Below, in pieces: positions 1 through 8,350 of a stretch of 64,000 nucleotides of DNA (positions are counted from its first letter, which is position 1; every line of letters begins with the position of its first letter). The position numbers and the translations under genes are program-made. Under the pieces are notes generated by a model. It searched no databases. It saw only the letters and a list, made by a program, of their open reading frames with translations, and had not been told where the DNA came from. This stretch comes from Microbacterium sufflavum (GTDB lineage Bacteria > Actinomycetota > Actinomycetes > Actinomycetales > Microbacteriaceae), in the NCBI RefSeq assembly GCF_023101165.1, contig NZ_CP078076.1, positions 3,162,001-3,226,000 on the forward strand, in the 5' to 3' direction.

Positions 1-162
1 ATAGCTCGTGGAACCCGAGGTCTCCCCCACGAGCGCGGCGAGGGAGCTCGCGGTCTGGGGGCCGCGCGAGGCGAGCAGGTCGAAGATCTTCACGCGAAGC
101 GGGTGGGCGAGGGCCTTCAGCGCTCCGGCGTCGAGCGTTCGCACCTGGGTCTGTTCGGTCAT
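1..162 (-). CDS. ArsR-type winged-helix regulator (N-terminal part)
   Basis: The first 54 codons of a minus-strand gene that runs off the left edge of the window. The N-terminus holds a segment reading LAHPLRVKIFDLLASRG, followed by SSLAALVG. This is the usual opening of an ArsR/MarR-like winged-helix DNA-binding domain. The ATG lies at 160-162. The gene is downstream of kbl on the same strand but has its own AT-rich upstream region with inverted repeats at 166-198, so it is probably separately controlled, perhaps by itself. Ligand and targets cannot be judged from this fragment. Confidence 0.8.
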   Translation of the reverse strand, partial: MTEQTQVRTLDAGALKALAHPLRVKIFDLLASRGPQTASSLAALVGETSGSTSY

Positions 163-165
163 GAG

Positions 166-198
166 TGCAAAGGTACCCTTGCAAACACTTCTTTGCAA
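166..198 (-). promoter_or_regulatory. Overlapping inverted repeats upstream of the ArsR-type gene
   Basis: TTGCAAA (179-185) and TTTGCAA (192-198) form a perfect 7-bp inverted repeat with a 6-nt spacer. TGCAA (166-170) and TTGCA (179-183) form a second one that shares an arm. A further TTTGCA follows at 206-211. The cluster is far more AT-rich than its surroundings and sits just upstream of the start codon, which fits an autoregulatory operator. Its function is inferred. Confidence 0.5.
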
Positions 199-227
199 GT
201 TTTTCTTTGCATTCGGATCCGCTCCCG

Positions 228-1406
228 TCAGCCCACCGCGTCACGCGCCGCCACGAACGCGGCGACGCACTCCTCCACCTGCTCCGGCGTGTGCGCGGCG
301 GACAGCTGCACGCGGATGCGCGCGAGCCCGCGCGGGACGACGGGGAAGCTGAACGCGGTCACGTAGATGCCCCGCTCCTGCATGGCCTGGGCGATCCGCG
401 CCGTCTTCGCCGCATCGCCGAACATCACCGGGACGATCGGGTGCTCCCCCGGCAGCAGCTCGAACCCCTCCTCGGTCATCCGGCGCCGGAACAGCGCCGC
501 GTTCTCGCGCAGTCGCGCCCGCAGCTCGGCGGATCCCTCGACGAGGTCGAGCGCCGTCAGGGTTCCCGCCACGATCGCGGGGGCCAGCGTGTTCGAGAAC
601 AGGTAGGGGCGCGACCGCTGTCGCAGCAGTGCCACGATGTCGGCGTGGGAGGCCACGTACCCGCCCGAGGCGCCGCCGAGCGCCTTGCCGAACGTGCCGG
701 TGTAGATGTCGACGCGGTCCGACACCCCGCACAGCTCCGGAGTGCCGCGGCCGTGCTCGCCTACGAACCCGACGGCGTGGGAATCGTCCACGAACACCAG
801 CGCGTCATACCGCTCGGCGAGGTCGCAGATCTCGGCCAGCGGCGCGATGTAGCCGTCCATCGAGAACACGCCGTCGGTCACGACCACCCGGAACCGGGCA
901 TCGGCCGCCGCCCGCAGCTGCTCCTCCAGGTCGGCCATGTCGCGGTTGCGGTAGCGCAGGCGACGCGCCTTGGAGAGCCGGATCCCGTCGATGATCGACG
1001 CGTGGTTGAGCTCGTCCGAGATGATCGCGTCGTCCGCCGAGAAGAGCGTCTCGAACACCCCGCCGTTCGCGTCGAAGCACGACGAGTAGAGGATCGCGTC
1101 GTCCGTCCCGAGGAAGTCCGCCAGGCGCCGCTCCAGCTCCAGATGCTGCTCCTGGGTGCCGCAGATGAAGCGGACGCTCGCGAGCCCGTATCCCCACTCC
1201 TGCAGCGCGGCGGTGGCCGACGCGAGGATCCGGGGGTCGTCCGCGAGGCCGAGGTAGTTGTTGGCGCAGAAGTTCAGCACGGGCGTCCCGTCGGCCGTGA
1301 TCTCCGCGCTCTGCGGTCCGCGGATGCCGCGCTCGCGCTTGGTGAGCCCGGCCTCCTCGATCCCGGCGAGCTCCGCCGCCACATGGGTCTTGAAGTCTCC
1401 GTACAT
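228..1406 (-). CDS. kbl: 2-amino-3-ketobutyrate CoA ligase (glycine C-acetyltransferase)
   Basis: A 392-residue PLP enzyme of the alpha-oxoamine synthase family. It cleaves 2-amino-3-ketobutyrate with CoA to glycine and acetyl-CoA, the second step of threonine breakdown. Visible features are [10 protein letters not shown] near residue 50, the DDSHAVGF segment near 206 that binds the cofactor ring, and the Schiff-base lysine in TFGKALGG near 240. Length matches the family (about 395-400). The ATG shares one base with the tdh stop (TGATG), so translation is probably coupled to tdh, which makes its substrate. Confidence 0.96.
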   Translation of the reverse strand: MYGDFKTHVAAELAGIEEAGLTKRERGIRGPQSAEITADGTPVLNFCANNYLGLADDPRILASATAALQEWGYGLASVRFICGTQEQHLELERRLADFLGTDDAILYSSCFDANGGVFETLFSADDAIISDELNHASIIDGIRLSKARRLRYRNRDMADLEEQLRAAADARFRVVVTDGVFSMDGYIAPLAEICDLAERYDALVFVDDSHAVGFVGEHGRGTPELCGVSDRVDIYTGTFGKALGGASGGYVASHADIVALLRQRSRPYLFSNTLAPAIVAGTLTALDLVEGSAELRARLRENAALFRRRMTEEGFELLPGEHPIVPVMFGDAAKTARIAQAMQERGIYVTAFSFPVVPRGLARIRVQLSAAHTPEQVEECVAAFVAARDAVG

Positions 1407-2449
1407 CACAGCTCCGTCCAGTCGAGGATGATCTTGCCCGTTCCCGCCGATTCCGCGGCCGCGAAGCCGCGCTCCCACTCGCGCGCCGGCACGACGTCGG
1501 CGATCACGCGGCCGATCGCCTCGCGCAGCGCGGCGCTGGTCTGCAGCATCGCGCCCATGGCGTTCCACGTCTCGAACATCTCGCGGCCGTAGATGCCCTT
1601 GATCGTGTGCATGTGCGTGACGAGCTTGCCCCAGTCGATCTCGAAGCCGGCGCTCGGCAGCCCGAGCATCGCGATCCGTCCGCCGTGGTTCATGTTGTCG
1701 ATCATGGCCGGGAGGGCCGACGCCGCGCCGCTCATCTCGAAGCCGATGTCGAAGCCCTCGCGCATGCCGAGCACGCGCTGGGCGTCGCGCACGTCGCGCT
1801 GCGACACGTCGACCACCTCGTCCGCGCCCATGCGCCGCGCCATCTCCAACCGCGGTGCGCTCACATCGGTCGCGGCGATGAAACGCGCACCGGCGTGCCG
1901 CGCCACCGCGATCGCCATGAGGCCGATCGGGCCGCACCCGGTCACCAGCACGTCCTCACCGACCAGCGGATACGTCAGGGCCGTGTGCACGGCGTTGCCG
2001 AGGGGGTCGAAGACGGCCCCGAGTTCCGGGGTCACGTCGGCGTGGTGCACCCAGACGTTCGCGGCAGGCAGCGACAGGTACTCCGCGAACGCCCCGTCGC
2101 GCTGCAGCCCGAGACCGATCGTGCGGATGCACATCTGCCGGCGCCCCGCGCGACAGTTCCGGCAGGTGCCGCACACGATGTGCCCCTCGCCGGAGACGCG
2201 GTCCCCGACAACGATGTCGTGCACCAGGGGCCCGACCTCCACGACCTCCCCGTAGAACTCGTGCCCGGGGATGAGCGGGGTCGAGATGGCGGAGGCCGCC
2301 CAGTCGTCCCAGCGGTGGATGTGCAGGTCGGTGCCGCAGATGCCCGTCCGCAGCACGCGGATGACCACGTCTCCCGGTCCGGCCGTCGGTTCGGGGCGGT
2401 CGACGAGGGTGAGTCCGGCGCCCGGCTCCTCCTTGAACAAAGCCTTCAT
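1406..2449 (-). CDS. tdh: L-threonine 3-dehydrogenase
   Basis: A zinc-dependent medium-chain dehydrogenase of 347 residues that oxidises L-threonine to 2-amino-3-ketobutyrate with NAD. Seen: catalytic-zinc CGTDLHIH near residue 38, PGHEFYGEV near 60, a structural-zinc cysteine cluster ([15 protein letters not shown]) near 90-105, and the nucleotide-binding VTGCGPIGL near 170. The start at MKALF was chosen to match the family N-terminus; the frame is open further upstream to about 2485. First gene of the tdh-kbl operon, divergent from a LysR gene. Confidence 0.95.
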   Translation of the reverse strand: MKALFKEEPGAGLTLVDRPEPTAGPGDVVIRVLRTGICGTDLHIHRWDDWAASAISTPLIPGHEFYGEVVEVGPLVHDIVVGDRVSGEGHIVCGTCRNCRAGRRQMCIRTIGLGLQRDGAFAEYLSLPAANVWVHHADVTPELGAVFDPLGNAVHTALTYPLVGEDVLVTGCGPIGLMAIAVARHAGARFIAATDVSAPRLEMARRMGADEVVDVSQRDVRDAQRVLGMREGFDIGFEMSGAASALPAMIDNMNHGGRIAMLGLPSAGFEIDWGKLVTHMHTIKGIYGREMFETWNAMGAMLQTSAALREAIGRVIADVVPAREWERGFAAAESAGTGKIILDWTEL

Positions 2450-2495
2450 GTCTTCGATCTCAGCGCATCCATCGCTGTAGAACAATCGGCAGATC

Positions 2496-2525
2496 CTGCA
2501 TCGTCCCTGTAGTGCTGGCTAAACT
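2496..2525 (+). promoter_or_regulatory. lysR/tdh divergent control region with a leaderless lysR promoter
   Basis: TAAACT (2520-2525) ends 6 nt before the lysR ATG, so the lysR transcript is predicted to start at its start codon. Just upstream lies an imperfect inverted repeat, CTGCA-N7-TGTAG (2496-2512). It is a candidate LysR binding site placed to control both directions. CTGTAG also occurs at 2475-2480. Confidence 0.45.
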
Positions 2526-2531
2526 ATCGCG

Positions 2532-3470
2532 ATGGAGCTCCACCAGTTGCAGATCCTCCGCGAGCTCGGCGCCCTCGGGAGTGTGACCGCGGTCGCCGAG
2601 GCCCTGCGCGTCACGCCGTCCGCGGTGTCGCAGCAGCTCGCCGCCCTCCAGCGGGCGTTCCCCACGCCCCTCACCCGCCGTGAGGGACGCTCGCTCGTGC
2701 TCACCGCGGCCGGAGAGGTGCTGGCCGCGGCGGGCACCGAGGCGATCGACGCGATGGCCGCGGCACGACACGCCCTCGACGACTTCGAGAAGGCGGCGAC
2801 GGGCGTGGTGAGCCTCAGCGGCTTCCACAGCGTGGGGCAGGCGCTGTTCGGGCCGCTGCTGCGCGAGCTGGCCGCGCTGGACTCCGCACCCACCGTGCAG
2901 CTCACCGACGAAGATGTCGCCCAGAGCGAGTTCCCCGCCCTCACCTCCCGGTACGACCTGGTGCTCGCGCATCGCATGGAGCACTCCGATCCGTGGCCCA
3001 CGGCGGGTGTGCGCAGTGTCACGCTCGTGCGCGAGCCGCTCGACGTGGCGGTCGCCGCCGATCATCCCCTCGCCACGCGGTCGAGCCTGAAGCCCGCCGA
3101 CGTGGCGGCAGAGCGCTGGGTGACCAGCCGCACCGGCTACTCCCCCGACGACGTGCTGCGCGCCGTGTCGGCCGTCGCGGGGCGCCCGGTCGACGTCCTC
3201 CACCGCATCAACGACTACGGCGCCGTGTCCGCCGTCGTCGCCGCGGGCGGGGTGCTCGGCATGCTGCCGCGCTTCACGTCGCGCAGCGTCGACGACCGTG
3301 ACATCGTGCGCATCCCGCTGCGTGGCGTGAGCACGCACCGCATGATCGACGTCCTGGCGCGGCCGGAGAACCTGCGCCGGCGGTCCGTCCGCGTGGTCGT
3401 CGACGCGCTGCGCGCCGTGATGGTCGGGCTGCGCACCGAGGCCGACGATGCGCTCGGCACGGGTCGTTAG
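2532..3470 (+). CDS. LysR-family transcriptional regulator
   Basis: 312 residues. The N-terminal LysR helix-turn-helix (residues 1-60) contains SVTAVAEALRVTPSAVSQQLAAL, shown here only as its recognisable pattern, and is followed by a periplasmic-binding-like effector domain (about 90-290). It is transcribed away from tdh-kbl across an 82-bp gap, the usual arrangement for a LysR regulator and its target, so control of threonine catabolism is a reasonable inference. The effector is unknown. Its TAG stop codon doubles as the start of a putative -10 box (TAGGCT) for the next gene. Confidence 0.9.
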   Translation: MELHQLQILRELGALGSVTAVAEALRVTPSAVSQQLAALQRAFPTPLTRREGRSLVLTAAGEVLAAAGTEAIDAMAAARHALDDFEKAATGVVSLSGFHSVGQALFGPLLRELAALDSAPTVQLTDEDVAQSEFPALTSRYDLVLAHRMEHSDPWPTAGVRSVTLVREPLDVAVAADHPLATRSSLKPADVAAERWVTSRTGYSPDDVLRAVSAVAGRPVDVLHRINDYGAVSAVVAAGGVLGMLPRFTSRSVDDRDIVRIPLRGVSTHRMIDVLARPENLRRRSVRVVVDALRAVMVGLRTEADDALGTGR

Positions 3471-3473
3471 GCT
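3468..3473 (+). promoter_or_regulatory. -10 box overlapping the lysR stop codon
   Basis: TAGGCT at 3468-3473. Its first three bases are the lysR stop codon, and its 3' end is 6 nt from the ATG of the M3 peptidase gene. The spacing predicts a leaderless transcript. No -35 consensus is evident. Confidence 0.5.
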
Positions 3474-3479
3474 CGGGGA

Positions 3480-5531
3480 ATGACCGACGCCACGAACCCG
3501 CTCCTCCAGCCGTCGTCCCTTCCCTTCGGACTGCCGGACTACCGGGCGATCCGCGCCGAGCACTACCTCCCGGCGTTCCAGGCCGGGTTCGCGGCGCAGC
3601 TCGCCGAGGTCGCGAACATCACGCGGGTGCGATCGATGCCCACGTTCGAGAACACGATCGAGGCGCTCGAGCGGTCCGGGGAGCTGCTCGACCGCGTGGC
3701 GCACACGTTCTACACGGTCAGCTCGGCCGACGCGACACCGGAGATCCAGGAGATCGACGAGCAGCTCGCGCCGCTCATGGCCGCCCACCAGGACGCGATC
3801 ACCCTCGACGCGGCGCTCTTCTGGCGCGTCGAACGCGTGCACGAGCAGCGCGACGCTCTGTCCCTCGACCCCGAGCAGCGCTACCTCGTGGAGCGGTACC
3901 ACCGCGAGATGACGCACGCGGGCGCGGGCCTCGACGACGCGGCCAAGGCGGAGCTCACGACCCTCAACCAGCGCCTGTCCGTCCTCACCAACACCTTCGA
4001 GCGCAACCTGCTGAGCGACACGAACGACCTCGCCGTGGTGTTCGACTCCGCGGCCGAACTCGACGGCCTCAGCCAGGGCGAGCTCTCCGCGGCCGCCCGC
4101 GCCGCCGCCGACCGCGGGCTCGACGGCCGGTACCTCCTCACCCTGCCGCTGTTCACCGGCCATCCCGCCCTGGCCCGCCTCCGCGTCCGGGAGTCCCGGC
4201 GGCGCGTCCTGGCCGCGTCGCGCGCCCGGGGCTCGCGCGACAACGCGAACGACAACCGTCCGGTCCTGCGCGAGATCGTGCGCCTGCGGGCCGAGCGCGC
4301 CGCACTTCTCGGGCACCCCTCGCACGCGGCATACGTCACAGCCGACGAGACGGCGGGCTCTCCCGAGGCGGTCGAGCGGATGCTGCGCCGGCTGGCTGCT
4401 CCGTCGGCCCGCAACGCGCGCGCCGAGCGCGCGGCGCTCCAGGCGCTGGTCGACGAGTCGGAGCCCGCTCCCTTCCCGGTCGAGGCGCACGACTGGGCGT
4501 TCTACACCGAGAAGGTGCGTACGGCCCGCTACGACATCGACACGGCTGCGCTGCGCCCCTGGTTCGAGGCGGAGCGCGTGCTGCAGGACGGCGTGTTCTT
4601 CGCGGCGACCCGGCTGTACGGAGTCACCTTCCGCGAGCGCGACGACCTGGTCGCCTACCACCCCGGGGCCCGGGTGTTCGAGGTGCGCAACGCCGACGGT
4701 TCCCCGCTCGGCCTCTACGTGCTCGACCTCTACACCCGCGACTCCAAGCGCGGCGGCGCCTGGATGAACGCGATCGTCAGCCAGTCACGACTCCGCGGCA
4801 GCGCGCCCGTCGTGGTCAACAACCTCAACGTCCCCCAGCCCGGAGAGGGAGAGCCCACGCTGCTGACGCTCGATGAGGTGACGACGCTGTTCCACGAGTT
4901 CGGGCACGCCCTGCACGGTCTGTTCGCGACGGTGACGTACCCCCACTTCGCCGGCACCAACGTGTTCCGCGACGTCGTCGAGTTCCCGAGTCAGGTCAAC
5001 GAGATGTGGATCCTGTGGCCCGAGGTCCTGGACAACTACGCCCGCCACCACGAGACGGGAGAACCGCTCGACCCCGCGATCGTCGACCGCCTCCGGGCGA
5101 CCGAGACCTTCGATCAGGGACACGCGACGAGCGAGTATCTGGCCGCCGCCTGGCTCGACCAGGCCTGGCATCGGCTCTCCGTCGACGACCACGTGGACGA
5201 TGTCGCGGCGTTCGAGGCCGCAGCGTTGGCAGACATCGGGCTCGATGACCCCGCCGTGCCGACGCGGTATTCGTCGACGTACTTCGCGCACGTGTTCTCC
5301 GGCGGTTACAGCGCGGGGTACTACTCATACATCTGGAGCGAGGTGCTCGACGCCGACACGGTCGAGTGGTTCCGGGAGAACGGGGGCCTCACCCGCGAGA
5401 ACGGCGACCGCTTCCGGGAGCGTCTGCTCGGGGTCGGCGGGTCGAAGGACCCCCTGGAGGCGTATCGCGACTTCCGCGGCCGCAACGCCGAGATCGCGCC
5501 GCTCCTGAAGCGCCGTGGACTCGACGGCTGA
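3480..5531 (+). CDS. dcp: M3 family metallopeptidase (peptidyl-dipeptidase Dcp / oligopeptidase A type)
   Basis: A 683-residue cytosolic zinc peptidase that degrades short peptides. The signature FHEFGHALHG (about residues 471-480) supplies two zinc histidines and the catalytic glutamate. The third ligand is expected in the following helix, VEFPSQVNEMW. Length agrees with bacterial Dcp/OpdA (about 680). The C-terminal FSGGYSAGYYSYIWSEVLD is the substrate-binding loop typical of the family. It is probably transcribed on its own from a promoter inside the lysR stop. Whether it is dipeptidyl-carboxypeptidase or oligopeptidase in specificity cannot be told. Confidence 0.93.
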   Translation: MTDATNPLLQPSSLPFGLPDYRAIRAEHYLPAFQAGFAAQLAEVANITRVRSMPTFENTIEALERSGELLDRVAHTFYTVSSADATPEIQEIDEQLAPLMAAHQDAITLDAALFWRVERVHEQRDALSLDPEQRYLVERYHREMTHAGAGLDDAAKAELTTLNQRLSVLTNTFERNLLSDTNDLAVVFDSAAELDGLSQGELSAAARAAADRGLDGRYLLTLPLFTGHPALARLRVRESRRRVLAASRARGSRDNANDNRPVLREIVRLRAERAALLGHPSHAAYVTADETAGSPEAVERMLRRLAAPSARNARAERAALQALVDESEPAPFPVEAHDWAFYTEKVRTARYDIDTAALRPWFEAERVLQDGVFFAATRLYGVTFRERDDLVAYHPGARVFEVRNADGSPLGLYVLDLYTRDSKRGGAWMNAIVSQSRLRGSAPVVVNNLNVPQPGEGEPTLLTLDEVTTLFHEFGHALHGLFATVTYPHFAGTNVFRDVVEFPSQVNEMWILWPEVLDNYARHHETGEPLDPAIVDRLRATETFDQGHATSEYLAAAWLDQAWHRLSVDDHVDDVAAFEAAALADIGLDDPAVPTRYSSTYFAHVFSGGYSAGYYSYIWSEVLDADTVEWFRENGGLTRENGDRFRERLLGVGGSKDPLEAYRDFRGRNAEIAPLLKRRGLDG

Positions 5532-5550
5532 CCCGTGGCACCCTGAGCAC

Positions 5551-6048
5551 ATGAACGCCTTCTCCGACGCCCCGTTCGGCCCTGCCGACCGGCTCGACCT
5601 CGACCCCGTCCCGCTCGCGGTCATCCGCCACGAGGCCATCCGCCTCGCCGACCTCCGTGACGCCTTCGACTCCGGGTACCGCGCCATCGGCGACGCGTTC
5701 GCCGCCGGCACGCTGCTTCCCGCCGGTCCGGCACTGGCGATCTACCAGGGCGACCCGATGGGCGTGTTCGATCTCGAGCTCGGGTTCCCCGTGCAGACCC
5801 CGCCGTCCGACCCCCTCGCCACCGGTGACGGCACCGCCATCGTCGCATCCACGCTTCCGTCCGGATCCGCGGTGGCGACCACCGTCCTCGGCTCCTACGA
5901 CGGTCTCGGGGCCGGATGGGCGGCTCTGGTCGCACGGGCGGCGGAGGCGGACCTCCATCCGCGCGGCGTCTGGATCGAGGTGTACGTCTCCGACCCGGAC
6001 ACGGCGCCGGAGGACCTGCGCACCGACCTCATCATGCCGGTCGGTTGA
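5551..6048 (+). CDS. GyrI-like / AraC effector-binding-domain protein
   Basis: 165 residues that resemble a stand-alone GyrI-like small-molecule-binding domain. LADLRDAFDSGYRAIGDAF is followed by a short GPALAIYQGDP stretch and strands ending in VEVYVSDPDTAPEDLRTDL-type sequence. There is no DNA-binding domain. The ATG at 5551 was preferred over an in-frame start at 5515 because the latter lies inside dcp, and because CACCCT ends 6 nt before 5551, consistent with a leaderless start. Role unknown, possibly drug or ligand sequestration. It converges on clpX. Confidence 0.65.
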   Translation: MNAFSDAPFGPADRLDLDPVPLAVIRHEAIRLADLRDAFDSGYRAIGDAFAAGTLLPAGPALAIYQGDPMGVFDLELGFPVQTPPSDPLATGDGTAIVASTLPSGSAVATTVLGSYDGLGAGWAALVARAAEADLHPRGVWIEVYVSDPDTAPEDLRTDLIMPVG

Positions 6049-6072
6049 CCGCCCCGCCGGCGTCGGTCGGGG

Positions 6073-7341
6073 TCAGGCGCTCTTGCGCTTGCGCTCCATC
6101 ACCACGGTGGGCGGGGCGCCCTCGTCGACCGCGGCGCGCGTGATGATGACCTTCGCGACATCGTCGGCGGACGGGATCTCGAACATGACGGGGCCGAGCA
6201 CGTCCTCGAGGATCGCGCGGAGCCCGCGGGCACCGGTCTTGCGCTCCACCGCGAGGTCGGCGATCGAGCGCAGCGCCTCCTCCTCGAACTCCAGCTGCAC
6301 GCCGTCGAGCTCGAACATGCGCTGATACTGCTTCACGAGCGCGTTGCGCGGGCCGGTGAGGATGTCGATCAGCGCGGCCTGGTCGAGCGGCGACACGTTG
6401 GTCACGACCGGCAGACGCCCGATGAACTCGGGGATGAGCCCGAACTTGTGGAGGTCTTCCGGCAGCACCTCGCTGAACAGGTCGAGGTCCTTGCCCTTGT
6501 CGTGGAGCGGGGCGCCGAAGCCGACGCCGTGCTTGCCGACGCGCGCCGACACGATGTCCTCCAGCCCGGCGAAGGCGCCGGCCACGATGAACAGCACGTT
6601 CGACGTGTCGATCTGCAGGAACTCCTGGTGCGGGTGCTTGCGGCCGCCCTGCGGCGGAACCGACGCGACCGTTCCCTCGATGATCTTCAAGAGCGCCTGC
6701 TGCACGCCCTCGCCCGACACGTCGCGCGTGATCGAGGGGTTCTCGGCCTTGCGGGCGATCTTGTCGACCTCGTCGATGTAGATGATGCCCTGCTCGGCGC
6801 GCTTCACGTCGTAGTCGGCGGCCTGGATGAGCTTGAGGAGGATGTTCTCCACGTCTTCACCCACATAGCCTGCCTCGGTGAGCGCGGTGGCGTCGGCGAC
6901 GGCGAACGGCACGTTGAGGCGCTTGGCGAGCGTCTGTGCCAGGTAGGTCTTGCCGCAGCCGGTCGGCCCGATGAGCAGGATGTTGCTCTTGGCGATCTCG
7001 ACCTCTTCGGCCTTCTGCTCCGCCGGCTGCAGGGTGCCGTGCGCACGGACCCTCTTGTAGTGGTTGTAGACGGCGACGGCGAGGGCGCGCTTCGCGGGCT
7101 CCTGGCCGACCACGTACTCCTCGAGGAACGAGAAGATCTCCCGCGGCTTGGGCAGTTCGAACTCGGCGACGCCCTCGGCGGACGACTCCGCCATGCGCTC
7201 CTCGATGATCTCGTTGCACAGCTCGACGCACTCGTCGCAGATGTACACGCCGGGACCCGCGATGAGCTGCTGCACCTGCTTCTGGCTCTTTCCGCAGAAA
7301 GAACACTTGAACAGGTCAGCGCTTTCACCGATGCGGGCCAT
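6073..7341 (-). CDS. clpX: ATP-dependent Clp protease ATP-binding subunit ClpX
   Basis: 422 residues. An N-terminal C4 zinc-binding domain (CSFCGKSQ ... CDECVELC, residues 12-40) is followed by an AAA+ module with Walker A GPTGCGKT (about 125), the GYVG pore loop and Walker [11 protein letters not shown]. It unfolds tagged substrates and feeds them to ClpP. A strong Shine-Dalgarno, AGGAGGACGCGC, precedes the ATG. TAGGCT at 7379-7384 is a likely -10 box. Unlike in many bacteria, the clpP genes are not directly adjacent: about 4.5 kb of deoxyribose genes lies between. Confidence 0.98.
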   Translation of the reverse strand: MARIGESADLFKCSFCGKSQKQVQQLIAGPGVYICDECVELCNEIIEERMAESSAEGVAEFELPKPREIFSFLEEYVVGQEPAKRALAVAVYNHYKRVRAHGTLQPAEQKAEEVEIAKSNILLIGPTGCGKTYLAQTLAKRLNVPFAVADATALTEAGYVGEDVENILLKLIQAADYDVKRAEQGIIYIDEVDKIARKAENPSITRDVSGEGVQQALLKIIEGTVASVPPQGGRKHPHQEFLQIDTSNVLFIVAGAFAGLEDIVSARVGKHGVGFGAPLHDKGKDLDLFSEVLPEDLHKFGLIPEFIGRLPVVTNVSPLDQAALIDILTGPRNALVKQYQRMFELDGVQLEFEEEALRSIADLAVERKTGARGLRAILEDVLGPVMFEIPSADDVAKVIITRAAVDEGAPPTVVMERKRKSA

Positions 7342-7378
7342 GCGCGTCCTCCTATGGGGGATCAGAGATCGTCCTTCG

Positions 7379-7384
7379 AGCCTA
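7379..7384 (-). promoter_or_regulatory. Candidate clpX -10 box
   Basis: TAGGCT on the minus strand, about 38 nt upstream of the ATG. This leaves room for a roughly 30-nt leader carrying the AGGAGG ribosome-binding site. Confidence 0.4.
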
Positions 7385-7450
7385 ACCGCTGCATGCGACA
7401 CCGGGCCGCATTGGCGCGGACTCGCTTCCGCGCGGCCCCGGCATCGAGAA

Positions 7451-7482
7451 GGGCCCCGCCCGCGGGATGCGCGACGGGGCCC
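7451..7482 (-). terminator. Hairpin after the deoxyribose/aldehyde operon
   Basis: GGGCCCCG (7451-7458) pairs with CGGGGCCC (7475-7482) across a 16-nt loop. It lies just downstream of the last gene of the SorC-deoC-ALDH operon, with no strong U-tract. Confidence 0.6.
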
Positions 7483-7498
7483 CTCGTGCGGTCCGAGC

Positions 7499-8350
7499 TC
7501 AGACCATGCTCTTGGTGTGCCAGACGGTCTTCACCTCGGTGAACGCGGCGATCCGCTCGGGCGAGGCGACGACCTCGCCCGGAGCGACCACGCGCTTCAG
7601 GGTCTCCGCGGCGGCGATCTGCAGGTCGACCCAGTCGAGCGCTCCCGCGCCGGACAGGTCGAGCGCGTTGACGTCCTGGTGCGCGGCGAGCCACGGCGCC
7701 ATCTCCGCGGGCGACCCCGTCAGCACGTTCACGACGCCGCCGGGGAGGTCGCTCGTGGCCAGCACCTCCGCGAGGCTGATCGCCGACAGCGGGTGCTGCT
7801 CGCTCGCGATCACGACGACCGTGTTGCCCGCGACGAGCGCCGGTGCCACGACCGAGACCAGCCCGAGCAGCGCCGAGTCCTGCGGCGCGACGATCGCGAC
7901 CACGCCGGTCGGCTCCGGCACGGAGATGTTGAAGTACGGTCCGGATACGGGGTTCGCGTTGCCCGCCACCTGGGCGTACTTGTCGCACCAGCCCGCGTAC
8001 CAGACCCACAGGTCGATCGCCTCGTCCACCTGCGCGGTGGCCGCCGAGGACGACACGCCCTCCTGCGCCACGATCTCGTCGATGAACTGCGCGCGGCGCC
8101 CCTCCAGCACCTCCGCGACGCGGTACAGCACCTGGCCGCGGTTGTACGCGGTCGCCCCCGACCATCCCTTCACGGCCGCGCGCGCCGCGGTGACCGCGTC
8201 GCGGGCGTCCTTGCGCGAGGCCTTGGCAGCGTTCGCGAGGAAGCCGCCCTTGCGCGACACCACCTCGTACGTGCGACCCGACTCGCTGCGGGGGAAGGCC
8301 CCGCCGATCGCGAGCTTGTAGGTCTTCGGAACGCTCAGTCGCTTGCTCAT
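7499..8350 (-). CDS. Half-length aldehyde dehydrogenase-like protein, no catalytic cysteine
   Basis: 283 residues that align with the N-terminal, NAD-binding half of the aldehyde dehydrogenase superfamily. Seen are [26 protein letters not shown] and [11 protein letters not shown], which mirror the neighbour's NFPLLM, LAAGNTVVLKP and VVNIVTG. The catalytic-glutamate motif and the cysteine region (QGHVCC in the neighbour) are missing. The protein ends in its own TVWHTKSMV tail rather than being cut by a frameshift. The start overlaps the full-length ALDH stop by 4 nt (ATGA). It may be a structural or regulatory partner of that enzyme. Confidence 0.8.
   Translation of the reverse strand: MSKRLSVPKTYKLAIGGAFPRSESGRTYEVVSRKGGFLANAAKASRKDARDAVTAARAAVKGWSGATAYNRGQVLYRVAEVLEGRRAQFIDEIVAQEGVSSSAATAQVDEAIDLWVWYAGWCDKYAQVAGNANPVSGPYFNISVPEPTGVVAIVAPQDSALLGLVSVVAPALVAGNTVVVIASEQHPLSAISLAEVLATSDLPGGVVNVLTGSPAEMAPWLAAHQDVNALDLSGAGALDWVDLQIAAAETLKRVVAPGEVVASPERIAAFTEVKTVWHTKSMV

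Noticed and set aside
165..1592. 475-codon plus-strand open frame over kbl and tdh
   Set aside because: Shadow of two well-identified enzymes, with low-complexity arginine/aspartate/valine composition and no ribosome-binding site.
7342..7498. CIRCE (HrcA) element controlling clpX
   Set aside because: No TTAGCACTC/GAGTGCTAA pair in the gap; only a -10-like box and the deo operon hairpin.
7499..8350. Frameshifted pseudogene of a full-length aldehyde dehydrogenase
   Set aside because: No sequence resembling the missing catalytic half was found in any frame downstream (7342-7498 is too short), and the gene keeps coupling and a clean terminus.
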